From Croceibacterium soli (GTDB lineage Bacteria; Pseudomonadota; Alphaproteobacteria; Sphingomonadales; Sphingomonadaceae), in NCBI RefSeq assembly GCF_009828065.1, contig NZ_WTYK01000002.1, positions 248,001 to 312,000 on the forward strand: a stretch of DNA of 64,000 nucleotides, read 5' to 3'. The position numbers and the translations under genes were made by a program. The stretch's first letter is position 1, and every line of letters starts with the position of its first letter. The notes under the pieces were generated by a model, which worked only from the letters and a program-made list of their open reading frames with translations, was not told the origin of the DNA and searched no databases. This document shows positions 9,230 to 17,995 of this stretch, piece after piece.

Positions 9230-11083
9230 TCAGTAAACCCGCTTCTTCGGCTTGATGTACGTCACGTCGTCGGTCAGCGTGTATTCGTGGACCGGGCGGT
9301 AGTCGATCCTGACCGAACCGCCCTTGCCGCCCCAGCCGTCGAACCAGGCCGCGGTGTGCTTCATCCAGTTGGCGTCGTCCCGCTCGGGGAAATCCTCGTG
9401 CGCGTGGGCGCCGCGGCTTTCCTTGCGGTTGTGCGCGCTGTGCAGGGTCACCGCCGCCTGGGCGATGAGGTTGTCGAGCTCGAGCGTCTCGATCAGGTCC
9501 GAGTTCCAGATCAGCGAGCGGTCGGTGACCGAGACGTCCTGCATCGAGGCGTAGATTTCGGTCAGCTTCGCCTTGCCTTCGGCCATCAGCTCGTCGGTGC
9601 GGAACACCGCCGCGTGCTGCGACATCGTGCGCTGCATCTCGGTGCGGATCGCCGCCGTCGGCTTGCCGCCCTTGGCGTAGCGGAAATGGTCGAGCCGGGT
9701 CAGCGAGAAGTCGGCGCTGTCCTTCGGCAGCTCCGGCTGCGCCGCGCCCGGCTTGACCGTCTCCTTCAGCCGGTGACCGGTCGCGCGGCCGAACACCACG
9801 AGATCGATCAGCGAATTGGAGCCCAGGCGGTTCGCCCCGTGGACCGAGACGCAAGCCGCCTCGCCCACCGCGAACAGGCCCGGCACGACCGTTTCCGGAT
9901 CGCCGTCCGCGCCGATGGTCATCACTTCGCCGTGATAGTTCGTGGGGATGCCGCCCATGTTGTAGTGCACCGTCGGCACGACCGGCAGCGGCTGGCGCGT
10001 CAGGTCTACGCCGGCGAAAATCTTGCCGCTTTCGGTGATCCCCGGCAGGCGTTCGGCCAGGACCTTCGGATCGATGTGGTCGAGGTGGAGGAAGATGTGG
10101 TCCTTGTTCGGACCCACGCCGCGCCCTTCGCGGATCTCCAGCGCCATCGAACGGCTCACGACGTCGCGGCTGGCGAGGTCCTTCGCGCTCGGCGCGTAGC
10201 GCTCCATGAAGCGCTCGCCTTCGGAGTTGGTCAGGTACCCGCCCTCGCCCCGCGCGCCTTCGGTGATTAGCACGCCGGCGCCGTAGATGCCCGTCGGGTG
10301 GAACTGGACGAACTCCATGTCCTGCAGCGGCAGGCCGGCGCGCAGCACCATCGCATTGCCGTCGCCGGTGCAGGTGTGCGCGCTGGTCGCGGTGAAGTAG
10401 CTGCGGCCATATCCGCCGGTCGCCAGCACAACGGCCTGGGCGCGGAAGCGGTGGATCGATCCGTCGTCCATCGAGATCGCGATCACGCCGACGCACTGGC
10501 CGCCGCTCATGATCAGGTCGATGGCGAAGTATTCGATGAAGAAGTCGGAATTGTACTTCAGGCTCTGCTGGTAGAGCGCGTGGAGCATCGCGTGGCCGGT
10601 ACGGTCGGCCGCGGCGGCGGTGCGCTGCACGGGAGGGCCTTCGCCCATGTTCTGCATGTGCCCGCCGAACGGGCGCTGGTAGATCGTCCCGTCCTGGTTG
10701 CGGCTGAACGGCACGCCCGCGTGCTCCAGCTCGTAGACCGCCTGCGGCGCTTCGCGCACCATGTATTCGATCGCGTCCTGGTCGCCCAGCCAGTCCGATC
10801 CCTTGACGGTGTCGTACATGTGCCAGGTCCAGTGGTCGGGCGAATTGTTGCCCAGGCTCGCCGCGATGCCGCCCTGCGCCGCCACGGTGTGGCTGCGGGT
10901 CGGGAAGACCTTGGTGATGCAGGCCGTCTTCAGCCCCGCTTCGGCGCTGCCCATCGTCGCGCGGAGGCCCGAGCCGCCGGCGCCGACGACGACGACGTCA
11001 TAGATGTGGTCGACGATCTTGTAAGCCGGCGCGCCGCTGCCGCCCGGGGTCGTCGGCGGGGTCGTGGGGGAAGGGTTGTCCAT
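9230..11083 (-). CDS. sdhA: Succinate dehydrogenase flavoprotein subunit
   Basis: The 617-residue catalytic subunit of respiratory complex II, oxidising succinate to fumarate at the inner membrane. It has the FAD-binding motif [12 protein letters not shown] near residue 30, [10 protein letters not shown] with the histidine that carries covalent FAD, and the [13 protein letters not shown] and [15 protein letters not shown] active-site segments. ATG at 11083 shares one base with the sdhD stop codon, so it is translationally coupled. The iron-sulfur subunit gene sdhB, often next in alphaproteobacteria, is not in this window. Confidence 0.97.
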   Translation of the reverse strand: MDNPSPTTPPTTPGGSGAPAYKIVDHIYDVVVVGAGGSGLRATMGSAEAGLKTACITKVFPTRSHTVAAQGGIAASLGNNSPDHWTWHMYDTVKGSDWLGDQDAIEYMVREAPQAVYELEHAGVPFSRNQDGTIYQRPFGGHMQNMGEGPPVQRTAAAADRTGHAMLHALYQQSLKYNSDFFIEYFAIDLIMSGGQCVGVIAISMDDGSIHRFRAQAVVLATGGYGRSYFTATSAHTCTGDGNAMVLRAGLPLQDMEFVQFHPTGIYGAGVLITEGARGEGGYLTNSEGERFMERYAPSAKDLASRDVVSRSMALEIREGRGVGPNKDHIFLHLDHIDPKVLAERLPGITESGKIFAGVDLTRQPLPVVPTVHYNMGGIPTNYHGEVMTIGADGDPETVVPGLFAVGEAACVSVHGANRLGSNSLIDLVVFGRATGHRLKETVKPGAAQPELPKDSADFSLTRLDHFRYAKGGKPTAAIRTEMQRTMSQHAAVFRTDELMAEGKAKLTEIYASMQDVSVTDRSLIWNSDLIETLELDNLIAQAAVTLHSAHNRKESRGAHAHEDFPERDDANWMKHTAAWFDGWGGKGGSVRIDYRPVHEYTLTDDVTYIKPKKRVY

Positions 11084-11502
11084 CACTCGGCTCCTCCGCC
11101 CAGCGCCAGGCGCAGGATGCAGAACAGCCCGAACGCCGCGCCGCCGGCGAAGGCGACGTTGAGCAGCGCCGTCACCGCGAACTTGTTGCCCGGCGCGTCG
11201 ACATAGTCCTCGGTCAGGATCTGCAGCCCGTGCCGCGCATGCCAGAAGGTGTTGATCATGATCAGGGCCAGCACGGTGGCCGGGATCGGCTGCGCGATCC
11301 ATTCGCGGACCGTGGCATAGCCGAGGTCCGGCAGCAGGATCAGCGACATCGCCAGGAACCCGATCAGGATCAGGTTGCCGATGGCGGTGTAACGCTGGCC
11401 GACCCATGCGCCGGTGCCCTCGCCGGCGGCGCCAAGCCCGCGCACGCGCGCGATCGCCGTGCCTTTGCCGCCGTGACGTTCGAGTGAGGTTCGTCTTGCC
11501 AT
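11083..11502 (-). CDS. sdhD: Succinate dehydrogenase membrane anchor subunit
   Basis: A 139-residue protein with three hydrophobic segments; it anchors complex II and helps bind haem and quinone. The conserved [15 protein letters not shown] segment in the middle, with the haem-region histidines and the DY motif, identifies SdhD. The N-terminal ~45 residues are soluble and carry no recognisable motif. The start ATG at 11502 lies 8 nt after the sdhC stop; the stop overlaps the sdhA start. Confidence 0.93.
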   Translation of the reverse strand: MARRTSLERHGGKGTAIARVRGLGAAGEGTGAWVGQRYTAIGNLILIGFLAMSLILLPDLGYATVREWIAQPIPATVLALIMINTFWHARHGLQILTEDYVDAPGNKFAVTALLNVAFAGGAAFGLFCILRLALGGGAE

Positions 11503-11510
11503 GAAATGTC

Positions 11511-11891
11511 CTACAGCAGCACGATGGCGGCCCAGAAGGCCGCGGTGAGGATGACGCCGATGGCGGTGGTGGCGATCGACCAGCGCTTGTTGGTCTCGAT
11601 CTCGTAGCCCGCGCCGATGTCCAGCACGAAGTGGCGGATGCCGGAGCTCATGTGGTTGAAGAACGCCCACGAGATGCCGACCAGCACGACATAGCCGAGC
11701 GGCGAAGTCGCGGCTTCGGCGAAGTCGGCATAAGCCTCCGGCCCGCTCGCGAGGGCGCCGAGCCACCACAGCAGCATCGGCAGCGCGAGGAAGGCCATCC
11801 CGTCGCCGGTGACCCGGTGGAGGATGGAGACCAGCATGTGCGGGCCCCATTTCCAGATGGTGAGATGCGGAGAAAGCGGGCGGTCGGCCAT
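11511..11891 (-). CDS. sdhC: Succinate dehydrogenase cytochrome b556 subunit
   Basis: A 126-residue membrane protein with three transmembrane helices. The N-terminal [12 protein letters not shown] and SILHRVTG motifs (quinone-site Ser/Arg region) and [14 protein letters not shown] in helix II, whose first histidine matches the haem ligand position, are diagnostic of SdhC. It is first in the sdhCDA operon and is transcribed divergently from the SDR gene at 12025, with about 130 bases of shared upstream region. Confidence 0.95.
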   Translation of the reverse strand: MADRPLSPHLTIWKWGPHMLVSILHRVTGDGMAFLALPMLLWWLGALASGPEAYADFAEAATSPLGYVVLVGISWAFFNHMSSGIRHFVLDIGAGYEIETNKRWSIATTAIGVILTAAFWAAIVLL

Positions 11892-12024
11892 GGCGTGTTC
11901 CGGGATTGAAAGATGCGCTTCCTTAGCGATTGTGCGGCCCGAGGCAAGGCCACCCGCCCGGGGCGCCGGACTGGCCGGGGACTCATGTGTTGACGCGGCA
12001 ACGGCCCGCACTAGGAACCGCCAG

Positions 12025-12735
12025 ATGCCGACCATCCTCGTCACTGGGTCCAGCCGCGGGATCGGCCGCGCCACCATCGACATGCTGCGCCATCGCGGCG
12101 CCCGCGCCCTGGGGCACGCCACATACGCTTGGGACGATGACACGATTGTCGCCGACTTCACCGACCCGCCCGCCCCGCAGATCCTCTGGCAGGAGGCTCT
12201 CGAGCGCAGCGGCGGGCAGATCGACGTGCTGGTCAACAACGCCGGGATGTTCGTCGCCAATCCGCTTGAGTCGTCGGACATCGGCTGGCTCGACGCCTGG
12301 GAGGACACGCTGCGGATCAACCTAACCGCCGCCGCCCAGCTCAGCCGCTTCGCCGTTCGGCACTGGCTGGAGAGCGGGCGCGAGGGCCGCATCGTGCACA
12401 TCGCCAGCCGCGCCGGCCACCGCGGCGATTCGCCCGATCACTGGCACTACGCCGCTGCGAAGGCCGGCATGCTCGCGCTGCACAAGACCATCGCCCGCGC
12501 CTATGCCGCGAGCGGGATCCTCAGTTTCGCGGTCGCCCCCGGCTTCACCGACACCGCCATGGCCGACGACTACCTCGCCAGCCGCGGCGGCCCCGGCCTG
12601 CTCGCCGACATCCCGCTCGGCCGCGTGGCCACGCCGGAGGAAATCGCCACTCTCGCCACCTTCTGCGCCCTCGACGCTCCGCCGAGCCTGACCGGCGCGA
12701 CCCTCGACGCCAATGGAGCAAGCTATGTCCGGTGA
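12025..12735 (+). CDS. SDR family oxidoreductase
   Basis: A 236-residue short-chain dehydrogenase with the cofactor motif TGSSRGIGRA, NNAG, the catalytic serine in IASRAG and YAAAK. The C-terminal ATLDANGASYVR ending is usual for classical FabG-like SDRs. ATG 12025 starts at the conserved strand. Substrate cannot be told from sequence. Its last codons overlap the start of the metallo-beta-lactamase gene, so the two are likely translated from one message. Confidence 0.88.
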   Translation: MPTILVTGSSRGIGRATIDMLRHRGARALGHATYAWDDDTIVADFTDPPAPQILWQEALERSGGQIDVLVNNAGMFVANPLESSDIGWLDAWEDTLRINLTAAAQLSRFAVRHWLESGREGRIVHIASRAGHRGDSPDHWHYAAAKAGMLALHKTIARAYAASGILSFAVAPGFTDTAMADDYLASRGGPGLLADIPLGRVATPEEIATLATFCALDAPPSLTGATLDANGASYVR

Positions 12736-13717
12736 ATGCCGCCACCACCCCCTGGCCCCCTCCTCTAAAGAGGAGGGGGAGTGCGTTGCACCGGGTGGAA
12801 GCCCCCTCCTCTTCAGAGGAGGGGGTTTGGGGGTGGTGGCGGCACTCGCCGTGCTATCCGCCTGCACCGCCACCCAGGCACTCCCGCCGGAACAATCCGC
12901 CGCCGGGGTCACGCCCGCCCAGTGGGCCGCACAATGCGCCGACGACTCCGGCTGGGACGAGCCCGGCCCGCCGTTCCAGGTCCACGGCAACACCTGGTAC
13001 GTCGGCACTTGCGGCATCGCCGCGATCCTCGTGACCAGCGACGAAGGCCACGTGCTGATCGACGGCGGCACCGGCAAAGGCGCAGCCCCGATCGCCGCGA
13101 ATATCGAGGCGCTCGGCTTCGCCCTTACGGACGTGAAGCTCCTGCTCCACAGCCACGAGCACTTCGACCACGTCGGCGGCCTGGCGGAGCTCCAGCGGCG
13201 CACCGGCGCACGCTTGCTCGCCTCACAGGCGGCGGCGCCGGTCCTCGCCAGCGGCCAGTCGGCCGACGATGACCCGCAGAAGGGCGCGCTCGATCCGTTC
13301 GCGCCCATTCGCGTCGACGGCACCGTCAAGGACGGCGAGGTCGTCCGTGTCGGCGATCTGGCGCTGACCGCCATTGCCACGCCCGGGCACACGACTGGCG
13401 CGCTCAGCTGGCAGTGGCGCTCCTGCGACGAAGCCGGTCAGTGCGAGACCGTGGTCTATGGCGACAGCCTGAGCCCGGTCAGCGCCGACAGCTACCGCTT
13501 CTCCAACCATCCCGCTCGGCTGGCCGCCTACCGCGCCTCGCTCAAGCGGTTCGCCGGCCTCGACTGCACGCTGCTCCTCACCCCGCACCCTTCCGCCAGC
13601 GGCATGCGCGACCGGATCCTCGGCGGCGATCTCACGAACTCCGCAGCCTGCGCGAACTACGCCGCCGCGATCGGCAAGCGGCTCGACCAGAGACTGGCGA
13701 AAGAGACCAATGGCTGA
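12725..13717 (+). CDS. Subclass B3 metallo-beta-lactamase family lipoprotein
   Basis: A 330-residue metallo-hydrolase with the zinc ligands H-E-H-F-D-H at about residues 144-149, the later His in PGHTTGALSW and the His in TPHPS, the B3 pattern. It is probably exported: a hydrophobic stretch ends in LSAC with Cys47 as a lipobox cysteine. ATG 12725 has GGAG six bases upstream and overlaps the preceding SDR stop. Residues ~6-38 are encoded by an inserted palindromic repeat (12742-12839), which supplies part of the signal sequence. Beta-lactam hydrolysis is likely but not certain; a lactonase role is possible. Confidence 0.88.
   Translation: MSGECRHHPLAPSSKEEGECVAPGGSPLLFRGGGLGVVAALAVLSACTATQALPPEQSAAGVTPAQWAAQCADDSGWDEPGPPFQVHGNTWYVGTCGIAAILVTSDEGHVLIDGGTGKGAAPIAANIEALGFALTDVKLLLHSHEHFDHVGGLAELQRRTGARLLASQAAAPVLASGQSADDDPQKGALDPFAPIRVDGTVKDGEVVRVGDLALTAIATPGHTTGALSWQWRSCDEAGQCETVVYGDSLSPVSADSYRFSNHPARLAAYRASLKRFAGLDCTLLLTPHPSASGMRDRILGGDLTNSAACANYAAAIGKRLDQRLAKETNG
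12742..12839. repeat. Gene-less palindromic repeat element inside the metallo-beta-lactamase gene
   Basis: A 98-bp element with inverted ends CCACCACCCCC (12742) and GGGGGTGGTGG (to 12839). Inside are two 24-bp palindromes at 12756-12779 and 12802-12825, each CCCCCTCCTCT + 2 nt + AGAGGAGGGGG. It is the same family as the repeats flanking the DUF559 gene at 23169-23759, but without a gene between the palindromes. It is read through in frame by the host gene. Confidence 0.9.
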
Positions 13718-14621
13718 TTCCTGGAAGCTCGTCGTCCACGCACCGAAGGACGTGGTCCAAGCCGCGTTGCTGGCCCATGATATCATCGAGGACTGGGACC
13801 CGGAGATCGTCGTCTCGGGCAGCGAGATCGCGGCGGGGCAGCCCGACGAGTGGATGCTCGAGGCGTGGCTGCCGCGCCGCCCGCGCAAGGCCGACCGCCA
13901 GGCCGTCGCCGCGCTGTTCGCCGGCGGCGGTGTCGAGCCGGCTGCCGAGAAGATCCCAGAAACCGACTGGGTGACGGAAAGCCAGCGCGGCACGCAGCCG
14001 ATCCGCGCAGGCCGCTTCCATGTCCACACGCCGGACTTTCCGCCGGTCGACGAGCCCGGGATCACCAACCTGGTCATTCCCGCCAGCCAGGCCTTCGGCA
14101 CCGGCCAGCACGCGACCACCGCCGGGTGCCTCGCCATGCTGACCACGATGAAGCGGCGCGGCGTGACCGCGCGCACGATCGCCGACATCGGCACCGGCAG
14201 CGGCCTGCTCGCCATCGCCGCGCTCGACCTCTGGCCCCGCGCCCATGCCGTGGCGACCGACATCGACCCGGTCTGCGGCCCCGTCGTGGCCGAGAATGCC
14301 GAGTTGAACGGCGTGCGGATCGGCGCCCGGCCGGGCGAGATGGTCATCGCCATCGCTCCCGGAATGGACGACCGGCTGCTGCGCGAGTGCGGGCCTTACG
14401 ACCTGCTGATCGCCAACATCCTCGCCGGGCCGCTGATCGAGCTGGCGCCCGATTTCGCCGCCTCCGTGCCGCCGCGCGGCCATCTCGTGCTCGCCGGGCT
14501 GCTGACAAAGCAGGAACGCGCCGTGCGCGCCGCTTACCGCGCGCAGGGGTTCGCGCTGGCCGGCCGGATGGTCAACGGCGAATGGTCGATCCTGTGGCTG
14601 CGCCGCCGCTTCGTCGGCTGA
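13710..14621 (+). CDS. prmA: Ribosomal protein L11 methyltransferase
   Basis: A 303-residue SAM-dependent methyltransferase that methylates ribosomal protein L11. Diagnostic segments are PASQAFGTGQHATT (substrate/SAM loop), ADIGTGSGLLAIAA (SAM-binding motif I), TDIDP (motif II) and DLLIANILAGPL (catalytic NIL motif). The N-terminal ~100 residues form the L11-recognition domain. ATG 13710 overlaps the end of the lactamase gene by 8 nt, and its own end overlaps the next gene by 40 nt, so four genes from 12025 form a tight string. Confidence 0.95.
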   Translation: MADSWKLVVHAPKDVVQAALLAHDIIEDWDPEIVVSGSEIAAGQPDEWMLEAWLPRRPRKADRQAVAALFAGGGVEPAAEKIPETDWVTESQRGTQPIRAGRFHVHTPDFPPVDEPGITNLVIPASQAFGTGQHATTAGCLAMLTTMKRRGVTARTIADIGTGSGLLAIAALDLWPRAHAVATDIDPVCGPVVAENAELNGVRIGARPGEMVIAIAPGMDDRLLRECGPYDLLIANILAGPLIELAPDFAASVPPRGHLVLAGLLTKQERAVRAAYRAQGFALAGRMVNGEWSILWLRRRFVG

Positions 14622-15289
14622 TCCGCCCGCTGCGGTGGGCGCTGATCGCCCTCGCCGGGCTTTTCGCGGCTTATGCCCTGATCGGCTGGATCGGCAGCGC
14701 CATTCCGCGCAACGCCGACTGGCGCGAGCCTGACCACGGCATCGAGATCATGGTCGAGACCAACGGCGTCCACACCGCCCTGGTCCTCCCGCTCGTCACG
14801 CCGGAACGCGACTGGCGCCCGCTGCTCCCCGCGAGCGATGTCGCCGCGCCAACGCAGCCCTACACCCACGTCTCGATAAGCTGGGGCGAGCGCGAGGTCT
14901 TCCTCGAAACCCCCACCTGGTGGGACCTTTCGCCCGCCACCGTGCTGCGCATCATCGGCATCGGCGGCGATGGCATCCTGCATGTCGCCCATTACGTCCG
15001 CCCTGCCCCGGCCCCGGACATCCGCCCCTTGCGCATCACTCGCGATCAGTACCGCCGCCTCGTGGCGGAGATCGACCGCTCCCTGCCGCAAGGCCGCCGC
15101 GTCGGTTACCCGGGCTACTACGACTACGACGTGTTCTACGAAGCGCCCGGCCGCTACACGATGACGAAGACCTGCAACCAGTGGACCAGCGACACGCTCG
15201 CCGCCGCGGGCATTCGCACCGGCTGGTGGACGCCCTTCGCCGGCGGCGTGATGAAGTGGGTGCCGCCGCTTGCCGGCGCAGGAAGCTGA
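14582..15289 (+). CDS. TIGR02117/DUF2459 family protein
   Basis: A 235-residue protein with one N-terminal transmembrane segment (about residues 15-38, LRWALIALAGLFAAYALIGW) and a soluble domain carrying the DUF2459 features VETNGVHTALVLP, SWGEREVFLETPTWWDL and TCNQWTSDTLAAAGI. The Cys/His pattern is suggestive of a papain-like fold, but no function is established. ATG 14582 and GTG 14594 are both possible starts, each inside the end of prmA. The stop codon directly abuts that of the opposing gene. Confidence 0.82.
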   Translation: MVDPVAAPPLRRLIRPLRWALIALAGLFAAYALIGWIGSAIPRNADWREPDHGIEIMVETNGVHTALVLPLVTPERDWRPLLPASDVAAPTQPYTHVSISWGEREVFLETPTWWDLSPATVLRIIGIGGDGILHVAHYVRPAPAPDIRPLRITRDQYRRLVAEIDRSLPQGRRVGYPGYYDYDVFYEAPGRYTMTKTCNQWTSDTLAAAGIRTGWWTPFAGGVMKWVPPLAGAGS

Positions 15290-16381
15290 TCAGCTCGACC
15301 GGCGGAACTCTTCCAGCTCTTCGAAGCTGGACCTGTCGGTCAGCAGCAATGCCGCCGGCTTGAGCGCGTCGAAGTGGGCCATGGCAAGGATCACCAGCAC
15401 CGTCAGCGGCACCGCCAGGATCGCCCCCGGTATCCCCCAAAGAATGGTCCAAAAGCCAAGCGAGACCAGCACCACCAGCGGCGATACGGCGATCCTGCGG
15501 CCCAGTATGAGCGGATCGATCAGGTTGCCCATGATCTGCTCGATCACCAACAGGCCCGCGGCGATCATCGCCGCCGTGCCCGGGTCCTTGCTCACGAAAG
15601 CATAAGCCACCGGCAGCAGCCCGGCCACGATCGAGCCGACGGTCGGGATGAAGTTGAGCAGCACCGCCAGCAGCCCCCACAGCAGCAGGTAATCGACCCC
15701 GAACAACGCCAGCCACCCGACATAGAGCGCGGCGGTGATCGCCCCCAGCAGCACGCGGGTGTTGAAGTATGTGCGGAACTTCTGGCCGACAGAGCGGCCC
15801 GTTTCCCGCATGGTGCGGTCGCTGCTGTCGGCGGAGACGGCGATGAACTTGCGGTGCCAACTTTCCACTTCGGTCAGCATCAGCAGCATCAGGAACAGGA
15901 TCAGCACGATCCCGCCGAGCGTTCTGGCGGTCAGGCCAAGGGCCGTCATCGCGGTGGACATCGCCGACCCGCTGCCGAACGCGATCGAGGCGATCCCGCC
16001 TTGCTCTCCGCCTTCGGGCGAGCTCAATCCAAAGCCCGCCAGCCAGCCTGAGAGCCGCGGCCCCATGTCGCCCACCAGCCCATAGACCTGGTTCGCGGCA
16101 ACGCCGAGCGCGACCATGAACGCGAGCAGCAGCAGCAAGACCACCAGCAGGCCGGCGAGCGGCCCGAGCCACTTGAGGCTGCGGGGCATGTTGCGGCTGA
16201 TCGCGCCGACCATCGGCCAGACGGCGAGCGCCAGCAGCAGCGCCGTCACCAGCGGCATCGTGATCGACCGGGTCTCGCGCAGCAGCCAGAACGCGGCGGC
16301 GAAGGCGATCACCCCGATCATGATGGCGCGCCAGCTTCGCACCTGTCCGGCTTGGCCGGGCGCTGGTTCTCCCTGATCCAT
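15290..16381 (-). CDS. AI-2E family transporter
   Basis: A 363-residue polytopic inner-membrane protein of the AI-2 exporter (UPF0118) family. It has paired N-terminal helices, a central amphipathic region and the conserved C-terminal block LLWGLLAVLLNFIPTVGSIVAG followed by DPLILGRRIAVSPLVVL. Members export varied small solutes; the substrate here is unknown. The gene is convergent with the DUF2459 gene; TGA|TCA (15287-15292) serves as both stop codons with no gap. An inverted repeat lies about 90 bases upstream of its start. Confidence 0.9.
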   Translation of the reverse strand: MDQGEPAPGQAGQVRSWRAIMIGVIAFAAAFWLLRETRSITMPLVTALLLALAVWPMVGAISRNMPRSLKWLGPLAGLLVVLLLLLAFMVALGVAANQVYGLVGDMGPRLSGWLAGFGLSSPEGGEQGGIASIAFGSGSAMSTAMTALGLTARTLGGIVLILFLMLLMLTEVESWHRKFIAVSADSSDRTMRETGRSVGQKFRTYFNTRVLLGAITAALYVGWLALFGVDYLLLWGLLAVLLNFIPTVGSIVAGLLPVAYAFVSKDPGTAAMIAAGLLVIEQIMGNLIDPLILGRRIAVSPLVVLVSLGFWTILWGIPGAILAVPLTVLVILAMAHFDALKPAALLLTDRSSFEELEEFRRSS

Positions 16382-16470
16382 TGCCGGGAAACCCTCCCGA
16401 TGGCCGCAGCGTTCCCACCGCGCCTCCGGAGCGGGACACTACCAGCGGCGGAGGTTGCAAGCGCGCGGAT

Positions 16471-16489
16471 GATATCGTAAACCGATATC
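16471..16489. promoter_or_regulatory. Perfect inverted repeat, possible operator
   Basis: GATATCG - 5 nt - CGATATC, with 7-bp arms, in the gap between the AI-2E transporter gene (start 16381) and the end of the coiled-coil gene (16571). The AT-rich core stands out in GC-rich DNA. It could be the operator of a dimeric regulator acting on the transporter. No regulator gene is adjacent. Confidence 0.4.
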
Positions 16490-16570
16490 AATTCCAGCAG
16501 CAAGTCCGTTCACTCAGCGCGCAGCGCGTCCAATGCCATCGCAGCGTGATATCGCAGCGCCCAACGAGGC

Positions 16571-17116
16571 TCATCCGCTCCACTTGTCGAGCGCTTCGCG
16601 GTAGCTCTCCGCCGCCTTGTCGCGCGCCGCGCGGAGCCGCTCCTTCTCCTGCTCCGACCGTTCCTGCAACTCGGCGATCTTGCGCTCGATCGCCTCGCGT
16701 TCCCGCTCCAGCGCCGCGCGTTCGCGGGCATGCTTCTCCTCCGCCTGCTCCAGCGCCGCCTCCGCCTTGTCGAGGCGCGTGCGGCTCGGCGCGGGCTTCC
16801 GTTTCTTCGGCTTGGCCGGCTTGGGTTCGCTCTCCGGCTCCGGCTCGGGGACTCTCGCCTTCTTCGCCGGCGCCTTCTTCCCGCCGAGCGCCTTGAGCTG
16901 CGCCGCCAGGTCCCCGCGCGAGACGCGGATCACCTCGCCGGGTCGCTTGAGCGCCTCGGCCGTCAGCGCCGGATCGGTCACTTGCTCCGCCACCCCGCGC
17001 GCGAACAGGTTGGCATCCGCGCCCCAGGCCTCCAGCGCGGCCTTCTGACTCGGCGCCGCGACATAGGCGTCATGGAACCCGGTGGACGTGCGAAAGACCT
17101 TCAGCTGGCGCGGCAT
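16571..17116 (-). CDS. TolA-like coiled-coil protein of sphingomonads, function unknown
   Basis: A 181-residue protein. The first ~75 residues form a compact domain (KVFRTSTGFHDAYVAAPSQK, then ALEAWGADANLFA) that recurs in sphingomonads under names such as cell-envelope biogenesis protein TolA. A Pro/Glu/Lys-rich linker follows, then a long charged coiled coil ending in YREALDKWSG. There is no signal peptide or membrane segment, so a true TolA role is doubtful. The start ATG 17116 is chosen over longer in-frame extensions because it opens the conserved domain. Confidence 0.75.
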   Translation of the reverse strand: MPRQLKVFRTSTGFHDAYVAAPSQKAALEAWGADANLFARGVAEQVTDPALTAEALKRPGEVIRVSRGDLAAQLKALGGKKAPAKKARVPEPEPESEPKPAKPKKRKPAPSRTRLDKAEAALEQAEEKHARERAALEREREAIERKIAELQERSEQEKERLRAARDKAAESYREALDKWSG

Positions 17117-17192
17117 TTCGCTCCCTTCTCGGCAACAACCCGGCAACCGAATGGCGGTTTCCGGTGTTGGGGCTCGCGAAAGGCAGGACAAC

Positions 17193-17906
17193 ATGGAAAG
17201 CAGACTGAAGGACAGGCGCGTCGTGGTGACCGGCGGCGCCGGGGGCGTCGGCCGCGAGGTGGCCCGCCGCATGCTGGATGCCGGCGCGCGCGTCGTCTCC
17301 GCCGACATTCCAAGCGCGACGGATCACGCGGAAGGCACGGCGACGTTCGCCGGCGATCTCGGCCGGCAGGAACAGGTCGACCGCCTGTTCGCCTTCGCCG
17401 ATGCCGAGCTCGGCGGGCTCGACATCCTCGTCGCCTGCGTGGGCCTTCCCGCGGACTCGCTGATGGACATCGACGACGCCGGCTGGCGCCAGGTGATCGA
17501 CGCCAATCTCGTCAGCTATGTCGGCTGCACGAAACGGGCCATCGAACGCATTCGCGCCGGCGGCCGCGGCGACGGCCAGGTCATCCTGGTCGGATCGATC
17601 AGCGTCCACATCAAGGCGATCGGCGAAAGCGTCTACAACGCCTCGAAAGGCGGCGTGGCCCTGTTCGCCGAGACCTTGCGCAAGGAGATGATGAGCGAAG
17701 GCATCCGCGTAACCCTGATCGAGCCGGGCGCCATCGCCACCCACCTGCAGCCTTACCCGGACGAGGAACTGCAGGCGTTCGCCAAGGCGCAGGAGATGCT
17801 TCCCGCTGCCGAAGTGGCCGAAGCGATCCTCTTCGCAGCGACTCGTCCGCCGGGTGTCGATGTCGTCACCCTGCGGATCGAGCCGCTGCACCAGAAGGTC
17901 TGCTGA
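17193..17906 (+). CDS. SDR family NAD(P)-dependent oxidoreductase
   Basis: A 237-residue short-chain dehydrogenase: cofactor motif TGGAGGVGRE, VGSIS with the catalytic serine, YNASK. The C-terminus (VVTLRIEPLHQKVC) is of the type seen in NADP-dependent SDRs such as YdfG. ATG 17193 follows AAAGGCAGGA, a good ribosome site. Substrate unknown. It is transcribed away from the coiled-coil gene and ends just before a large palindrome that could act as its terminator. Confidence 0.87.
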   Translation: MESRLKDRRVVVTGGAGGVGREVARRMLDAGARVVSADIPSATDHAEGTATFAGDLGRQEQVDRLFAFADAELGGLDILVACVGLPADSLMDIDDAGWRQVIDANLVSYVGCTKRAIERIRAGGRGDGQVILVGSISVHIKAIGESVYNASKGGVALFAETLRKEMMSEGIRVTLIEPGAIATHLQPYPDEELQAFAKAQEMLPAAEVAEAILFAATRPPGVDVVTLRIEPLHQKVC

Positions 17907-17907
17907 T

Positions 17908-17992
17908 TCGTCGTCCCGGACTTGATCCGGGACCGCTGGCATTCTGGTCCGACCAGGCGGCCAGCGGTCCCGGCGTTCGCCGGGACGACGAA
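17908..17992. repeat. Large palindromic repeat between convergent genes
   Basis: An 85-bp imperfect palindrome: TTCGTCGTCCCGG at the left end, CCGGGACGACGAA at the right end, with inner arms GGGACCGCTGGC and GCCAGCGGTCCC. It has the same end sequences as other dispersed repeats in the window. It sits exactly between an SDR gene and an oppositely oriented outer-membrane protein gene and could end transcription of both. Confidence 0.85.
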
Positions 17993-17995
17993 AGC

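Noticed and set aside
10298-11206. Long + strand frames opposite sdhA and sdhD
   Set aside because: Low-complexity antisense shadows of conserved succinate dehydrogenase genes.
12713-12724. Use of ATG 12713 as start of the metallo-beta-lactamase
   Set aside because: ATG 12725 has a GGAG at proper spacing; 12713 has none.
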